A stretch of DNA of 64,000 bases from Streptomyces brasiliensis. Its GTDB lineage: Bacteria; Actinomycetota; Actinomycetes; Streptomycetales; Streptomycetaceae. The notes under the pieces are model-generated. The model saw only the letters and a list, made by a program, of their open reading frames with translations. It was not told where the DNA came from and did not search any database. The stretch lies in the NCBI RefSeq assembly GCF_014647875.1, contig NZ_BMQA01000009.1, positions 186,001-250,000 on the forward strand. The letters run 5' to 3'. Position numbers and translations under genes: made by a program. Positions 7,794 to 15,948 of this stretch are shown piece by piece; the stretch's first letter is position 1; every line of letters begins with the position of its first letter.

Positions 7794-8984
7794 ATGCCTC
7801 GATGGAAAGCCTTGCCGGATGAACTCGATCCGCAGGTCGGGGAGTTCACCAGCCAGCTGAGGCGGCTCGTGGACCGCAGCGGGCTGAGCATGGCGGCACT
7901 GGCCGACCGCACGGGCTACAGCAAGACGTCCTGGGAGCGTTACCTGGGCGGCCGGCTCCTGGCGCCCAAGGGCGCGATCGTCGCTCTCGCCGAGGTCACC
8001 GGCACCAATCCGATCCATCTGACCACGATGTGGGAGCTCGCCGAACGCGCCTGGAGCCGTTCGGAGATGCGCCATGACATGACCATGGAGGCGATCCGGA
8101 TCTCCCAGGCGCGGGCCGCGCTCGGGGAGTTCGGCGGACCTCCGGCGGGCCCGGGCGGCGGTACGGCCGTCCGTAAGGGCGGCAACGCCGCTGCGACACC
8201 GGGGATCGCGGGCCCGGCGGGCGTGTCCCCCACGATCCCGCCGCAGCCGACGGGGGCGGACGTGGACGCGCGGGACAGCGCGGCGCGCGCCTCGGGCACC
8301 GGCAGCAACTCGTGGGGCGTGGCCGGGCAACAGGGGCCGTCGTCGGCGGGAGGCCGCTCGGCGGGAACCCCCGCGCCGTCGTCGCCCGCTACGGGCGGTG
8401 GCCCCGAGTGGAGTCCGACGGCGGCTCCGAACCCGTACGGCGAAGCACCGGCAGGTCCTGGTCAGCAGTCCGGTGCCCCCCGGTCGGGCGGCAAGCGGCG
8501 CCTGACGATGTTCCTCGCGGGTGTCGTCGGTGTGCTCGTCATCATCGGCGGCGTCTACTGCTTCACCGGTGACGGCGGCGACAAGAAGAACGAGGGTACG
8601 GCGACCAGGTCGCCCTCCCCGTCCGCCAGCACCGATCCGAGTCTGCCCGCCGGGGTCAAGTGCGCCGGCGCCGGCTGCACCGGCAAGGACGCCGAGGCCA
8701 TGGGGTGCAGCGGCGACCTGGTGACCACCGCCAAGGCCGCCACCGTCGGCACGACCAGCGTCGAGGTCCGCTACAGCAAGACCTGCGGCACGGCGTGGGG
8801 GCGTATCACCGGTGCCGCGCAGGGCGACGAGGTCCGGGTCACCGCCGGCGGCAGCAGCAGGACCGGTGACATCACCGCCGCCGGGGACACCATCGCGTAC
8901 ACGCCGATGGTGGCGGTGAAGGACGCGGCCGAGGCGAAGGCGTGCGCGGTGCTGGCCTCGGGCCGGACGGGGTGCACGAACTAG
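7794..8984 (+). CDS. XRE-HTH protein with membrane helix and external DUF2690 domain
   Basis: 396 residues in three parts. An N-terminal XRE-type helix-turn-helix (about 15-75; SMAALADRTGYSKTSWERYL) is followed by a long Gly/Pro/Ala linker, one membrane helix near residue 240 (LTMFLAGVVGVLVIIGGVY), and an exported DUF2690-like domain with four or more Cys (VKCAGAGCTGKDAEAMGC, SKTCGTAWGRI). The topology resembles RodZ-like proteins that carry DNA-binding folds on the cytoplasmic side and a small domain outside. It could couple an envelope signal to transcription or act as a scaffold. ATG at 7794 follows a strong purine tract, AGAGGGGGGAA. Confidence 0.85.
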   Translation: MPRWKALPDELDPQVGEFTSQLRRLVDRSGLSMAALADRTGYSKTSWERYLGGRLLAPKGAIVALAEVTGTNPIHLTTMWELAERAWSRSEMRHDMTMEAIRISQARAALGEFGGPPAGPGGGTAVRKGGNAAATPGIAGPAGVSPTIPPQPTGADVDARDSAARASGTGSNSWGVAGQQGPSSAGGRSAGTPAPSSPATGGGPEWSPTAAPNPYGEAPAGPGQQSGAPRSGGKRRLTMFLAGVVGVLVIIGGVYCFTGDGGDKKNEGTATRSPSPSASTDPSLPAGVKCAGAGCTGKDAEAMGCSGDLVTTAKAATVGTTSVEVRYSKTCGTAWGRITGAAQGDEVRVTAGGSSRTGDITAAGDTIAYTPMVAVKDAAEAKACAVLASGRTGCTN

Positions 8985-9035
8985 GCCCGGAGGGCGACCG
9001 ACTCGTACCGAAAAAAAATACCGGCCCGCACGCAT

Positions 9036-9107
9036 GGCCGCCGCGTTCGGGGGCACGCGAACCGTACCCCCACGGGAGTCCGGTTTCGGTGCCCCCGAGC
9101 GGCGGCC
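9036..9107 (+). terminator. Long hairpin between the HTH gene and mdh
   Basis: GGCCGCCGCGTTCGGGGGCAC (9036-9056) is matched by GTGCCCCCGAGCGGCGGCC (9089-9107) with two small interruptions and a 32-nt loop. An A8 run lies upstream at 9011-9018, rare in this composition. The 374-bp interval 8985-9358 holds this hairpin and the mdh promoter and no gene. Confidence 0.65.
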
Positions 9108-9223
9108 GCCCCGTTTCTCCTCTCCCGGACGGGCGGCCGCCCCTGTTCCGGTGGCCTGTGGGGTGGGCCACACGGACCCGGACGTCCCTGGTCCCGGATG
9201 CGCGATAGCCTGACCGCTGGATC

Positions 9224-9257
9224 TCTCTTGACGCCAAGAGATCGATCGACCTATCCG
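9224..9257 (+). promoter_or_regulatory. mdh promoter with overlapping palindromic operator
   Basis: TTGACG (9228-9233) and TATCCG (9252-9257) are 18 nt apart, a good housekeeping promoter about 100 nt before mdh. The -35 lies inside a 7-bp-arm palindrome, TCTCTTG (9224-9230) and CAAGAGA (9235-9241). A dimeric regulator bound there would block the -35. The regulator cannot be named from the sequence. Confidence 0.6.
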
Positions 9258-9358
9258 TGATCGATCATCGCGGCGGGCACCGGTCACAGGCCGGAGCGGG
9301 GGATCCCGTACCCCCGGGGCAGCGACGCCCCACCGCCAGCTGTCATACGGAGAACGCC

Positions 9359-10348
9359 ATGACCCGCACTCCCGTGAACGTCACCGTCACCGGCGCGGCC
9401 GGCCAGATCGGTTACGCCCTGCTCTTCCGCATCGCCTCCGGCCAGCTGCTCGGCGCGGACGTGCCGGTCAAGCTGCGCCTCCTGGAGATCACCCCGGCAC
9501 TGAAGGCCGCCGAAGGCACGGCCATGGAGCTGGACGACTGCGCGTTCCCGCTGCTGCAGGGCATCGACATCACGGACGACCCGAACGTGGCCTTCGACGG
9601 CGCCAACGTCGGCCTCCTCGTGGGCGCCCGCCCGCGCACCAAGGGCATGGAGCGCGGCGACCTCCTCGAGGCCAACGGCGGCATCTTCAAGCCGCAGGGC
9701 AAGGCCATCAACGACCACGCCGCGGACGACATCAAGGTCCTCGTCGTCGGCAACCCGGCCAACACTAACGCGCTGATCGCCCAGGCCGCCGCGCCGGACG
9801 TACCGGCCGAGCGCTTCACCGCGATGACCCGCCTCGACCACAACCGCGCGCTGACCCAGCTCGCGAAGAAGACGGGCTCGACGGTCGCCGACATCAAGCG
9901 CCTGACCATCTGGGGCAACCACTCGGCCACCCAGTACCCGGACATCTTCCACGCCACGGTCGCCGGCAAGAACGCGGCCGAGGTCGTGGGCGACGAGAAG
10001 TGGCTCGCCGAGGACTTCATCCCGACCGTCGCCAAGCGCGGCGCCGCGATCATCGAGGCCCGCGGCGCGTCGTCGGCCGCCTCCGCCGCCAACGCCGCCA
10101 TCGACCACATCCACACCTGGGTCAACGGGACCGCCGAGGGCAACTGGACCTCCATGGGCATCCCGTCGGACGGCTCCTACGGCGTCCCGGAGGGCCTGAT
10201 CTCCTCCTTCCCGGTCACCACCAAGGACGGCCAGTACGAGATCGTCCAGGGCCTGGACATCAACGAGTTCTCCCGCGCCCGCATCGACGCGTCGGTGAAG
10301 GAGCTGGAGGAGGAGCGCGAGGCGGTCCGCGGCCTCGGCCTCATCTGA
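9359..10348 (+). CDS. mdh: Malate dehydrogenase
   Basis: Oxidises malate to oxaloacetate with NAD+ in the TCA cycle. 329 residues, the length of the actinobacterial type related to cytosolic/plant MDH. The NAD loop TGAAGQIGYALL is at 11-22. GARPRTKGMERGDLL follows, then the substrate/catalytic segments TRLDHNRA (Asp-Arg side) and WGNHSATQYPD, which holds the catalytic His. CGGAGA precedes ATG 9359. Monocistronic: own promoter at 9224 and a perfect 15-bp terminator at 10473. Confidence 0.97.
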   Translation: MTRTPVNVTVTGAAGQIGYALLFRIASGQLLGADVPVKLRLLEITPALKAAEGTAMELDDCAFPLLQGIDITDDPNVAFDGANVGLLVGARPRTKGMERGDLLEANGGIFKPQGKAINDHAADDIKVLVVGNPANTNALIAQAAAPDVPAERFTAMTRLDHNRALTQLAKKTGSTVADIKRLTIWGNHSATQYPDIFHATVAGKNAAEVVGDEKWLAEDFIPTVAKRGAAIIEARGASSAASAANAAIDHIHTWVNGTAEGNWTSMGIPSDGSYGVPEGLISSFPVTTKDGQYEIVQGLDINEFSRARIDASVKELEEEREAVRGLGLI

Positions 10349-10472
10349 TCCAGCCGGATCACGGCCTCGCCCGGCCCTGTCGGGTCTCTGCCTCGTCCGG
10401 TCACCTCGGGTCACGGCCGCGCCTGATCCGCTCGGGTCTCCGTCTCGTCGACGGTTCTGTCACGAGCCCGCA

Positions 10473-10508
10473 CGGGCCCTGTTCCGGTTTCCACCGGAAC
10501 AGGGCCCG
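10473..10508 (+). terminator. Perfect 15-bp terminator after mdh
   Basis: CGGGCCCTGTTCCGG (10473-10487) and CCGGAACAGGGCCCG (10494-10508) pair without mismatch around a 6-nt loop. The same GGGCCCTG core recurs in the hairpins at 57023 and 57331. Confidence 0.9.
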
Positions 10509-10569
10509 CGCCCGTTTTCGCCGCTACCGTCAAAAGCGGTACACAGCTGGGTGATTCGGGGGGTTCGCG

Positions 10570-11490
10570 GTGAACGCATGGGACGACACCGGCCGTGAGG
10601 GTCACAGCTCGGGTCCCGAGCACGAGCCGAGCGAGGAGAGGGGCTGCGCGGCCTGGTCCACGGACGAGCCGGACTCCCCGCCGCCCTGGGCCTCGGCCAC
10701 CACCCGGACGACTCGCAACCCGTGGACACCAGCGGGCAGCACACCACCGCCTCGGAACGGGGCCTCCGGCCCGCCCGCCCCGATACCGCCTCCCCGTCCC
10801 ACCCCGCCGTCGCCCTCGTACGCCCCGCCCCCGGCCTCCCGCACCGCTCCCGCCCGCGTCCTCGCCCTGTTCGTCGCCGTGGTGGTCATCGGTGCTGGCT
10901 CCGGGTTCGGGGTCTGGTTCCTGATCCGGGACCACGCCGCCGGCACCGGTGGTGGAGCCGGTCCGTCGGTGAGCGTGAGCGCCGCCGCCTCCGCGTCGGG
11001 GACCTCGGTGTCCGCCTCCCCGGACGGCTCGGCCGCCGCGGGCTATCGCACCACCGTGGACCCCGTCGGCTACACGCTCGACGTGCCCGAGGGCTGGACC
11101 CGCAGGCAGAAGCAGGGCGAGAAGGCGGCGGTGGTCTTCTACGACTCCCCGTCCGACGGCAGACAGCTGCAGATCTTCGCGCTCGCCGAGGCCACCTCCA
11201 CCGAGTCCCTGGACCTGGCCGCGAACGACCCCGGTTACGGCTACTCCCGCGAGCCCGGCTACCAGGTCCTCGACCGTGCCTCGGGCGACGCCTGGGCCGA
11301 GCTGACGTACCGCTACGACGACGTGGACAAGGGCGCCCGCCGGGTCGTCGACCACCGCTTCCGCGCGGCCGACGGCACGCTCTACGCGATCCGCTCCAGC
11401 GGCCCCGAGAGCCTGCCGTCCGACCTGGTCCGCGCACCGCTCACGACAGCGGTCGCCTCTTTCTGCCCGGCGGGCGCGCGGTGCGGGTGA
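10570..11490 (+). CDS. Single-pass membrane protein with exported C-terminal domain
   Basis: 306 residues. A polar Pro-rich cytoplasmic part (1-95) precedes one helix (VLALFVAVVVIGAGSGFGVWFLI, about 97-119) and a Ser/Ala linker. The outer domain of about 140 residues begins GYTLDVPEGWTRRQKQ and ends with a Cys pair (FCPAGARCG). The gene product at 14626 carries a related domain (FRIAFPEGW, FVAADGGIYAIAAYGP and a matching end with two Cys). Such domains also occur at the C-termini of Streptomyces membrane proteins and kinases; a sensing or binding role is possible but unproven. GTG 10570 is the only reasonable start. Confidence 0.8.
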   Translation: MNAWDDTGREGHSSGPEHEPSEERGCAAWSTDEPDSPPPWASATTRTTRNPWTPAGSTPPPRNGASGPPAPIPPPRPTPPSPSYAPPPASRTAPARVLALFVAVVVIGAGSGFGVWFLIRDHAAGTGGGAGPSVSVSAAASASGTSVSASPDGSAAAGYRTTVDPVGYTLDVPEGWTRRQKQGEKAAVVFYDSPSDGRQLQIFALAEATSTESLDLAANDPGYGYSREPGYQVLDRASGDAWAELTYRYDDVDKGARRVVDHRFRAADGTLYAIRSSGPESLPSDLVRAPLTTAVASFCPAGARCG

Positions 11491-11493
11491 CCG

Positions 11494-12402
11494 TCACTCC
11501 GGGCCGGGCTCGGGCAGCGGCCCCAGCCGCTTCTCGAACCAGTGGTGGGCGTAGACGTGGTCGACGTACGCCGGGATCTCCGTGTACCCGCACGCCCGGT
11601 ACATCGCCTGCGCCTCGGTGAGGGTGCGGTGCGTGTCGAGGCGTACGACGTCCAGAGCGCGCTCCCGGGCCGCTCGCTCCAGTCCGTCCAGCAGCCGCCG
11701 GGCGAGTCCCAGGCGGCGCGCGTCCGGGTGCACCCACACATGCCGGATCTCGCCCGTGCCCGTCTCCAGCCGCCGCAGCGCCCCGCAGCCCACCGGCCGG
11801 CCCTCCTCGTACGCGACCAGGAACGCCCCCGCCTCCCCGGTCACCTCCTCGGGTCCCACCAGGTCCGACTTGTCGAAGCCCTCGGGGAAGCGTGTGTCGA
11901 TGTCGGCGGCGTAGGCGTCCAGACAGGCCCGGGCATCGGCCGAGGCGCCGTCGACGACCTCCACGGCGATGCCCGCCAGCCGCAGCAGGCGCCGGGCGGT
12001 GGCCAGGGCGCCGGTCAGCTCGGCGCGCTGGCCGGGGGTGAGGCCGTCGAGCAGGCCGGACACGAGGGCGTCGGCGCGCCGGTTCTGCTCCTGGACCTCC
12101 AGGCGCCCGGCCGGGGTCAGCTCGACGATCCGCAGCCGGCTGTCGTGCGGCGGGACCCCGACCCGCACCATGCCCTGCGCCTCCAGCGCCCGCGCCATCC
12201 GGCTCAGATAGCCGGCGTCCAGGCCGAGCCGTGAGCGCAGCTCGCGCAGGGAGACCCCGTCCCCGATCTCGAACAGCAGCCGGGCCTCGCCGAGCGGGCG
12301 GTCCTGGCCGAGGTAGTGGTCGTCGAGGGCGCCGATACGGCGCGTGAAGTAGCGGTTGAAGTGACGGAAGGCCGTCACGTGGTCCGTCGACACTGGCTTC
12401 AT
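11494..12402 (-). CDS. MarR-GNAT fusion regulator
   Basis: 302 residues. Residues 1-145 form a MarR-type winged helix (VSLRELRSRLGLDAGYLSRMARALEAQGMV, with the wing PHDSRLRIVELT). Residues 150-300 form a GNAT acetyltransferase (FLVAYEEGRPVGCGALRR; the acetyl-CoA loop VHPDARRLGLARRLL; RLDTHRTLTEAQAMYRACGY). Such fusions presumably couple DNA binding to sensing or acetylation of a small molecule. A 16-bp palindrome six nt upstream of the ATG is probably its own operator. It converges on the membrane-protein gene ending at 11490, only 3 nt away. Confidence 0.93.
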   Translation of the reverse strand: MKPVSTDHVTAFRHFNRYFTRRIGALDDHYLGQDRPLGEARLLFEIGDGVSLRELRSRLGLDAGYLSRMARALEAQGMVRVGVPPHDSRLRIVELTPAGRLEVQEQNRRADALVSGLLDGLTPGQRAELTGALATARRLLRLAGIAVEVVDGASADARACLDAYAADIDTRFPEGFDKSDLVGPEEVTGEAGAFLVAYEEGRPVGCGALRRLETGTGEIRHVWVHPDARRLGLARRLLDGLERAARERALDVVRLDTHRTLTEAQAMYRACGYTEIPAYVDHVYAHHWFEKRLGPLPEPGPE

Positions 12403-12407
12403 GTCTA

Positions 12408-12423
12408 TTTGACTTTAGTCAAA
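12408..12423. promoter_or_regulatory. Palindromic operator of the MarR-GNAT gene
   Basis: TTTGACTTTAGTCAAA consists of perfect 7-bp arms around a 2-bp centre, beginning 6 nt upstream of the ATG at 12402. Its A+T content contrasts with the surroundings. The position overlapping the leader suggests autorepression; it may also act on the divergent operon at 12533. Confidence 0.75.
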
Positions 12424-12532
12424 GAATCTCGGGGCGGTCCATGTGGTTTCGGCTTTCCCTCCCGTCACAGTATGGTGATGGCCCGTCACTTCCCAGTCTG
12501 ACAAGGGCTCTCACACGCATCGGGGGATCGGC

Positions 12533-14266
12533 GTGAGCACCGCGCACGTGCCGCAGCAACCGCAGCCCACGACGCCCACGGGGGCGCCCCCGGAACCGCC
12601 GATCCCGCCGCATGCCAGTGAGGCGACCCGGCTGCTGTGCGCGGGCACGTATCTGGATCCCGGCTACCGTGACCGGGTCATCGAGGAGCTCCACCTCAAC
12701 GAGCAGCGGATCGTGGCGCCCTCGCTCGGCTTCGACGCCGCCCGTGTCCTCGCCCACGCCCTGCGCGCCCGACGGCAGGAGCTGCTGTGGGCCGGGGCGG
12801 TCCTCGGCCTGTGGGTGGTGGGACTGCCGCTGAGCGGAGGCCTGCTGGCCCTGCTGCTGTGGCCCAGCGTGACGCTCGCGCTCGCGCCCTGGATCCGTGG
12901 CCGTGCCGCTCAGCCGCCCCTGTACCGCCTGATCCCCGCCTTCCTGGTCCGGTGGTGGGGACGCCTGTCCTTCGCGGCGCTGCTGATCTTCACCGTCGTC
13001 GCCGCGTTCAGCGGGGGCTCCGGCGACGACTCCTCGTCCCGTTCCTACGACCCCTACTACGGCGACTACCCCAACGCTTCGGACCTCACCGACCTCCTGA
13101 CCCCGAGCCTGAAGACGTGGCAGGCCTGGGCCGTGCTCGTCGTGCTCGTGCTCATCGGGCTGTGCCTGCACGCCCAGCGCACCCGGTTCAGCCGGGCGCT
13201 CGCCGCCGAACTCTCCCCGCAGCGCTTCCCGGACGCGGTCGGCGACCCCGCCGAGCAGGCGGAGAACCCGCAATTCCAGCGGCTGAAGCAGCGCATCCGG
13301 CTCGAACAGCACGCACCGCTGATCCTCTACAACGAGGCGCGTCCGTTCTGCGGGGCCGGAGCGGCGTACGACACCTGGGTGCTCGCCGTCGAGCTGCGGC
13401 CCGACGAGAGCGGGCGGCGGCAGCCGCTCAGCAATCGCACCGTCCTCGAGAAGATCCGCCCGTTGCTCGAACAGCTGCGGATCCCCGCCGAGTTCGCGGG
13501 TCCCGGCGTGCGGGACCGGCTGCGTCGGCTGGAGATCGACGAGTGCGTGTTCCTGCCCGCCGAGGGTCTGCTCCGCCGGGACCAGGCGCCGTACACCGCG
13601 CAGGCCTTCGAGGAACACCGGGCGCGGGCCGTCGAGGAGGGCGCCGAGAAGCGGCGGCACTTCCTGCGCATCCGTGTCGGAGGGTGGGAGGAGGAGCTGG
13701 TCGTCACCGTCTTCGTGCGCATCCACACCCAGGGCCGGATGCTGATGCTGGAGGTGGCGCCGCATGTGCTGACACCCGTGCGCGAGGACTTCAAGGACGC
13801 CGACCGCAGCGCCCACCGGTTCCGCCACAACAACAGACTCGGCAAGGCCGCCACGGCAGCCGTCCTGGTGCCCGGCTCCCTGGGCCGCTCGCTGGCCCAG
13901 CTCTTCAGGGGGCTGGTGTACGTGTGGCGGCTGCTGACCGGCGGCCACGCCGGCGCGCTGCCCGACGGTCCCGCCGTGTCGGTGCGCGAACTTGGCTCGG
14001 CGCCCGCCGGATCGCTCTTCCAGGAGATGGACGTGGTCCGCTACCTCAGGAGCGTGCAGGACCGTGTGGCGAACGGGGTGCGGTCGGCGCTGGCCGACTC
14101 GGGCTACGAGACCGGCGAGTTCGTCCAGAAGATCGTGAACATCAGCAGCGACGTGCACATCGGCCGCGTCGAGGGCAGCACCTTCGCCGTCGGCAGCCAC
14201 GCCTCCGCCGCCTCCGTCACGGACGGCACCGCGCCGCAGAAGGGAACCGACAGCCATGGCAAGTGA
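12533..14266 (+). CDS. Multi-pass membrane protein ending in an STFAVGSHA tag
   Basis: 577 residues. The N-terminal 60 are Pro-rich, then ATRLLCAGTYLDPGYRDRVIEEL. Four hydrophobic segments lie at about 85-100, 103-120, 140-165 and 200-220, followed by a large cytoplasmic part with no known catalytic motif (for instance IRLEQHAPLILYNEARPF and ISSDVHIGRVEG). The last 30 residues contain GSTFAVGSHASAAS, almost identical to the start of the next protein. First gene of a three-gene operon; the next gene overlaps it by 11 bp. Unrecognised family, Streptomyces-like, function unknown. Confidence 0.8.
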   Translation: MSTAHVPQQPQPTTPTGAPPEPPIPPHASEATRLLCAGTYLDPGYRDRVIEELHLNEQRIVAPSLGFDAARVLAHALRARRQELLWAGAVLGLWVVGLPLSGGLLALLLWPSVTLALAPWIRGRAAQPPLYRLIPAFLVRWWGRLSFAALLIFTVVAAFSGGSGDDSSSRSYDPYYGDYPNASDLTDLLTPSLKTWQAWAVLVVLVLIGLCLHAQRTRFSRALAAELSPQRFPDAVGDPAEQAENPQFQRLKQRIRLEQHAPLILYNEARPFCGAGAAYDTWVLAVELRPDESGRRQPLSNRTVLEKIRPLLEQLRIPAEFAGPGVRDRLRRLEIDECVFLPAEGLLRRDQAPYTAQAFEEHRARAVEEGAEKRRHFLRIRVGGWEEELVVTVFVRIHTQGRMLMLEVAPHVLTPVREDFKDADRSAHRFRHNNRLGKAATAAVLVPGSLGRSLAQLFRGLVYVWRLLTGGHAGALPDGPAVSVRELGSAPAGSLFQEMDVVRYLRSVQDRVANGVRSALADSGYETGEFVQKIVNISSDVHIGRVEGSTFAVGSHASAASVTDGTAPQKGTDSHGK

Positions 14267-14615
14267 CGAGCCCCGCGTCAGCTTCGGAGACGTCTCGGAC
14301 AGCACCTTCGCCGTCGGCAGCCACGCGCACGCCGAGAGCCACCACACGTACGGCGCGGACGGCCGGCGCGACGAGGCCGCGGAGGAACTGCTCAGGGCGG
14401 TGCGTGAACTGCGGGCGGATCTGGAGCGGGTGCGCCCCACTGAGCAGACGGGCGCGTTGGACGCGGCCCTCGCCGAGGCCGAGGACGAGATCACCCGCAC
14501 CGGACAGGCAGGCCCGACGCGCCGGGAGCGCCTGCGTGAGCTGCTCACCGACTCCCAGTCCCTGCTGAACGTCCTCGCCTCGGCGGGTGCGGTGGCGGGC
14601 CTGCTCGGAATGTGA
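14256..14615 (+). CDS. Small protein with STFAVGSHA tag and helical C-terminus
   Basis: 119 residues. The N-terminus FGDVSDSTFAVGSHAHAES repeats the tag at the end of the upstream membrane protein. Residues 40-85 are predicted helical and heptad-like (AAEELLRAVRELRADLERV). The end is hydrophobic (SLLNVLASAGAVAGLLGM). The layout recalls the small DUF5955-type actinobacterial proteins, which I offer only as a possibility. ATG 14256 lies inside the previous gene, so the two are coupled. The shared tag suggests the two proteins associate or are bound by one partner. Confidence 0.8.
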   Translation: MASDEPRVSFGDVSDSTFAVGSHAHAESHHTYGADGRRDEAAEELLRAVRELRADLERVRPTEQTGALDAALAEAEDEITRTGQAGPTRRERLRELLTDSQSLLNVLASAGAVAGLLGM

Positions 14616-14625
14616 GAGGACCGCG

Positions 14626-15729
14626 ATGACTGGGGGACAGCGGCACTGGAACGAGGACGCCCAGCGCTGGGAGGACGGCGCCGAGCCCCGTCGCCGGGCC
14701 GCGCCGACGCAACCGCCCCCAGCACGCCCGGACTTCACGCCGGGAGCGGTGGACGTGAAGGGCGCCGACGGTGACGTCGCCCGGCACGGCCCGGCTGCCG
14801 GGAGCACGGTGGCTGATGGGGGCACCGTGGCCGGCCGAAGCACCGGGACCGTGGCCGACGGGGGCGCGGCCGGTGTCTGGCCGCCGTCCGAGCCGCTCGT
14901 CGGCGGTCCCGGCGGGCCGTCCCTGGGCGAATGGCCCGACGGCGCCGGCGGTCCGGTATCAGGCGGGTGGCCCGGTGTCTGGCCGCCCGTCGGTCAGCCG
15001 CCGGCGAGCGTCCCGCGCGGCGGGCTGAACCGGCGGCTCGTGTGGTCGGTCCTCGTCGGCGCCGCGGTCGCCGGGGTGGCAGTGAGCCTGGTGCTGACCC
15101 TGGTCGTCGGCAAGGGGGACGACATGCCGGACAACCGGCCCGGCGCGGCGAGCGCCTCCGAGTCACCGTCGCCCTCGCAGCAGCCGACCGAGTCGCCCAC
15201 CGATACGGCCTCACCCTCCGCGTCGACCCCCGAACTCCCCGCCGGGTACGCGTCGTACGACGACGAGGAGGGCTTCCGGATCGCGTTCCCCGAGGGCTGG
15301 AAACGCAGCGCGTTCGACTCCTCGTACGGCATCGCCGTGGTCAACTACCGCAGCCCGGACAAGGAGCACCGGCTCCAGGTGTACCGGGTGTCGGAGGGGT
15401 CCCCCGACGCGTCCTTCGAGCTGTACCTGTCCGACCGGACGGGCAAGCCGGCCGGTTTCCGCAAGCTCGCCCTGCAGAACCTCGACGACGGCGGGTTCAC
15501 CGGCTCCCGGCTGGAGTACCTGGCCGGCACTCTCAAGGGCGAGCCCGACGTGGGCACCTGGCACGTCTACGACGAGCGCTTCGTCGCAGCCGACGGCGGC
15601 ATCTACGCCATCGCCGCGTACGGCCCCGACTCCGACGGCCGCGACGACGAACTCGAACTCCTCACCACGGCGCTGAACTGGTTCTGCCCGCCGTCCACGA
15701 CCTGCGACGCGGATCCGGCACTGGACTGA
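14626..15729 (+). CDS. Single-pass membrane protein with exported FPEGW domain
   Basis: 367 residues from ATG 14626, which has GAGAGGA 5 nt upstream. The opening MTGGQRHWNEDAQRWEDG is followed by a Gly-rich repeat region with GSTVADGG and GTVADGG copies, one helix (about 144-165, RRLVWSVLVGAAVAGVAVSL), a Ser/Thr/Pro linker, and a C-terminal outer domain of about 140 residues (FRIAFPEGWKRSAF; YDERFVAADGGIYAIA) ending with two Cys. That domain is homologous to the one in the protein at 10570. Third gene of the operon, 10 nt after its neighbour. Confidence 0.82.
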   Translation: MTGGQRHWNEDAQRWEDGAEPRRRAAPTQPPPARPDFTPGAVDVKGADGDVARHGPAAGSTVADGGTVAGRSTGTVADGGAAGVWPPSEPLVGGPGGPSLGEWPDGAGGPVSGGWPGVWPPVGQPPASVPRGGLNRRLVWSVLVGAAVAGVAVSLVLTLVVGKGDDMPDNRPGAASASESPSPSQQPTESPTDTASPSASTPELPAGYASYDDEEGFRIAFPEGWKRSAFDSSYGIAVVNYRSPDKEHRLQVYRVSEGSPDASFELYLSDRTGKPAGFRKLALQNLDDGGFTGSRLEYLAGTLKGEPDVGTWHVYDERFVAADGGIYAIAAYGPDSDGRDDELELLTTALNWFCPPSTTCDADPALD

Positions 15730-15898
15730 CGTCCCCGCGCCTCCGTTCCGCCGCGTGCACGTTCCGTGATGCGCGTCGCTCTCCATCCCTCTGTTTCGCC
15801 CTATATATCCGTATGGGCAGTGGCGTGGCGCACTTTCGGCCGCTGATCGCGCATGCAATACGGCGCCGGGGGCAGGCGGTGACGGTCCCCGAGGGTGA

Positions 15899-15908
15899 CA
15901 CATATGTG
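15899..15908. promoter_or_regulatory. Palindrome upstream of the betaine operon
   Basis: CACATATGTG is a perfect 10-bp palindrome within GTGACACATATGTGACAT, 41 nt before betB. It could be a repressor site or part of the promoter. There is no TetR or BetI-like gene adjacent to assign it to. Confidence 0.35.
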
Positions 15909-15948
15909 ACATAGGGGCACCGAACAGGAACGGAAGGCAATACCGATC

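Noticed and set aside
9011..9018. A8 run as a programmed slippage site or terminator
   Set aside because: It lies after the stop codon of the HTH gene and before, not after, the strong hairpin; no coding consequence.
5889..9287. 1132-codon minus-strand frame across folD, the HTH gene and the mdh promoter
   Set aside because: Crosses several clear genes, low-complexity composition, no recognisable motif; a GC-skew shadow.
12419..14725. 768-codon minus-strand frame opposite the tag operon
   Set aside because: Same artefact; the plus-strand genes have coupled starts, membrane helices and ribosome-binding sites.
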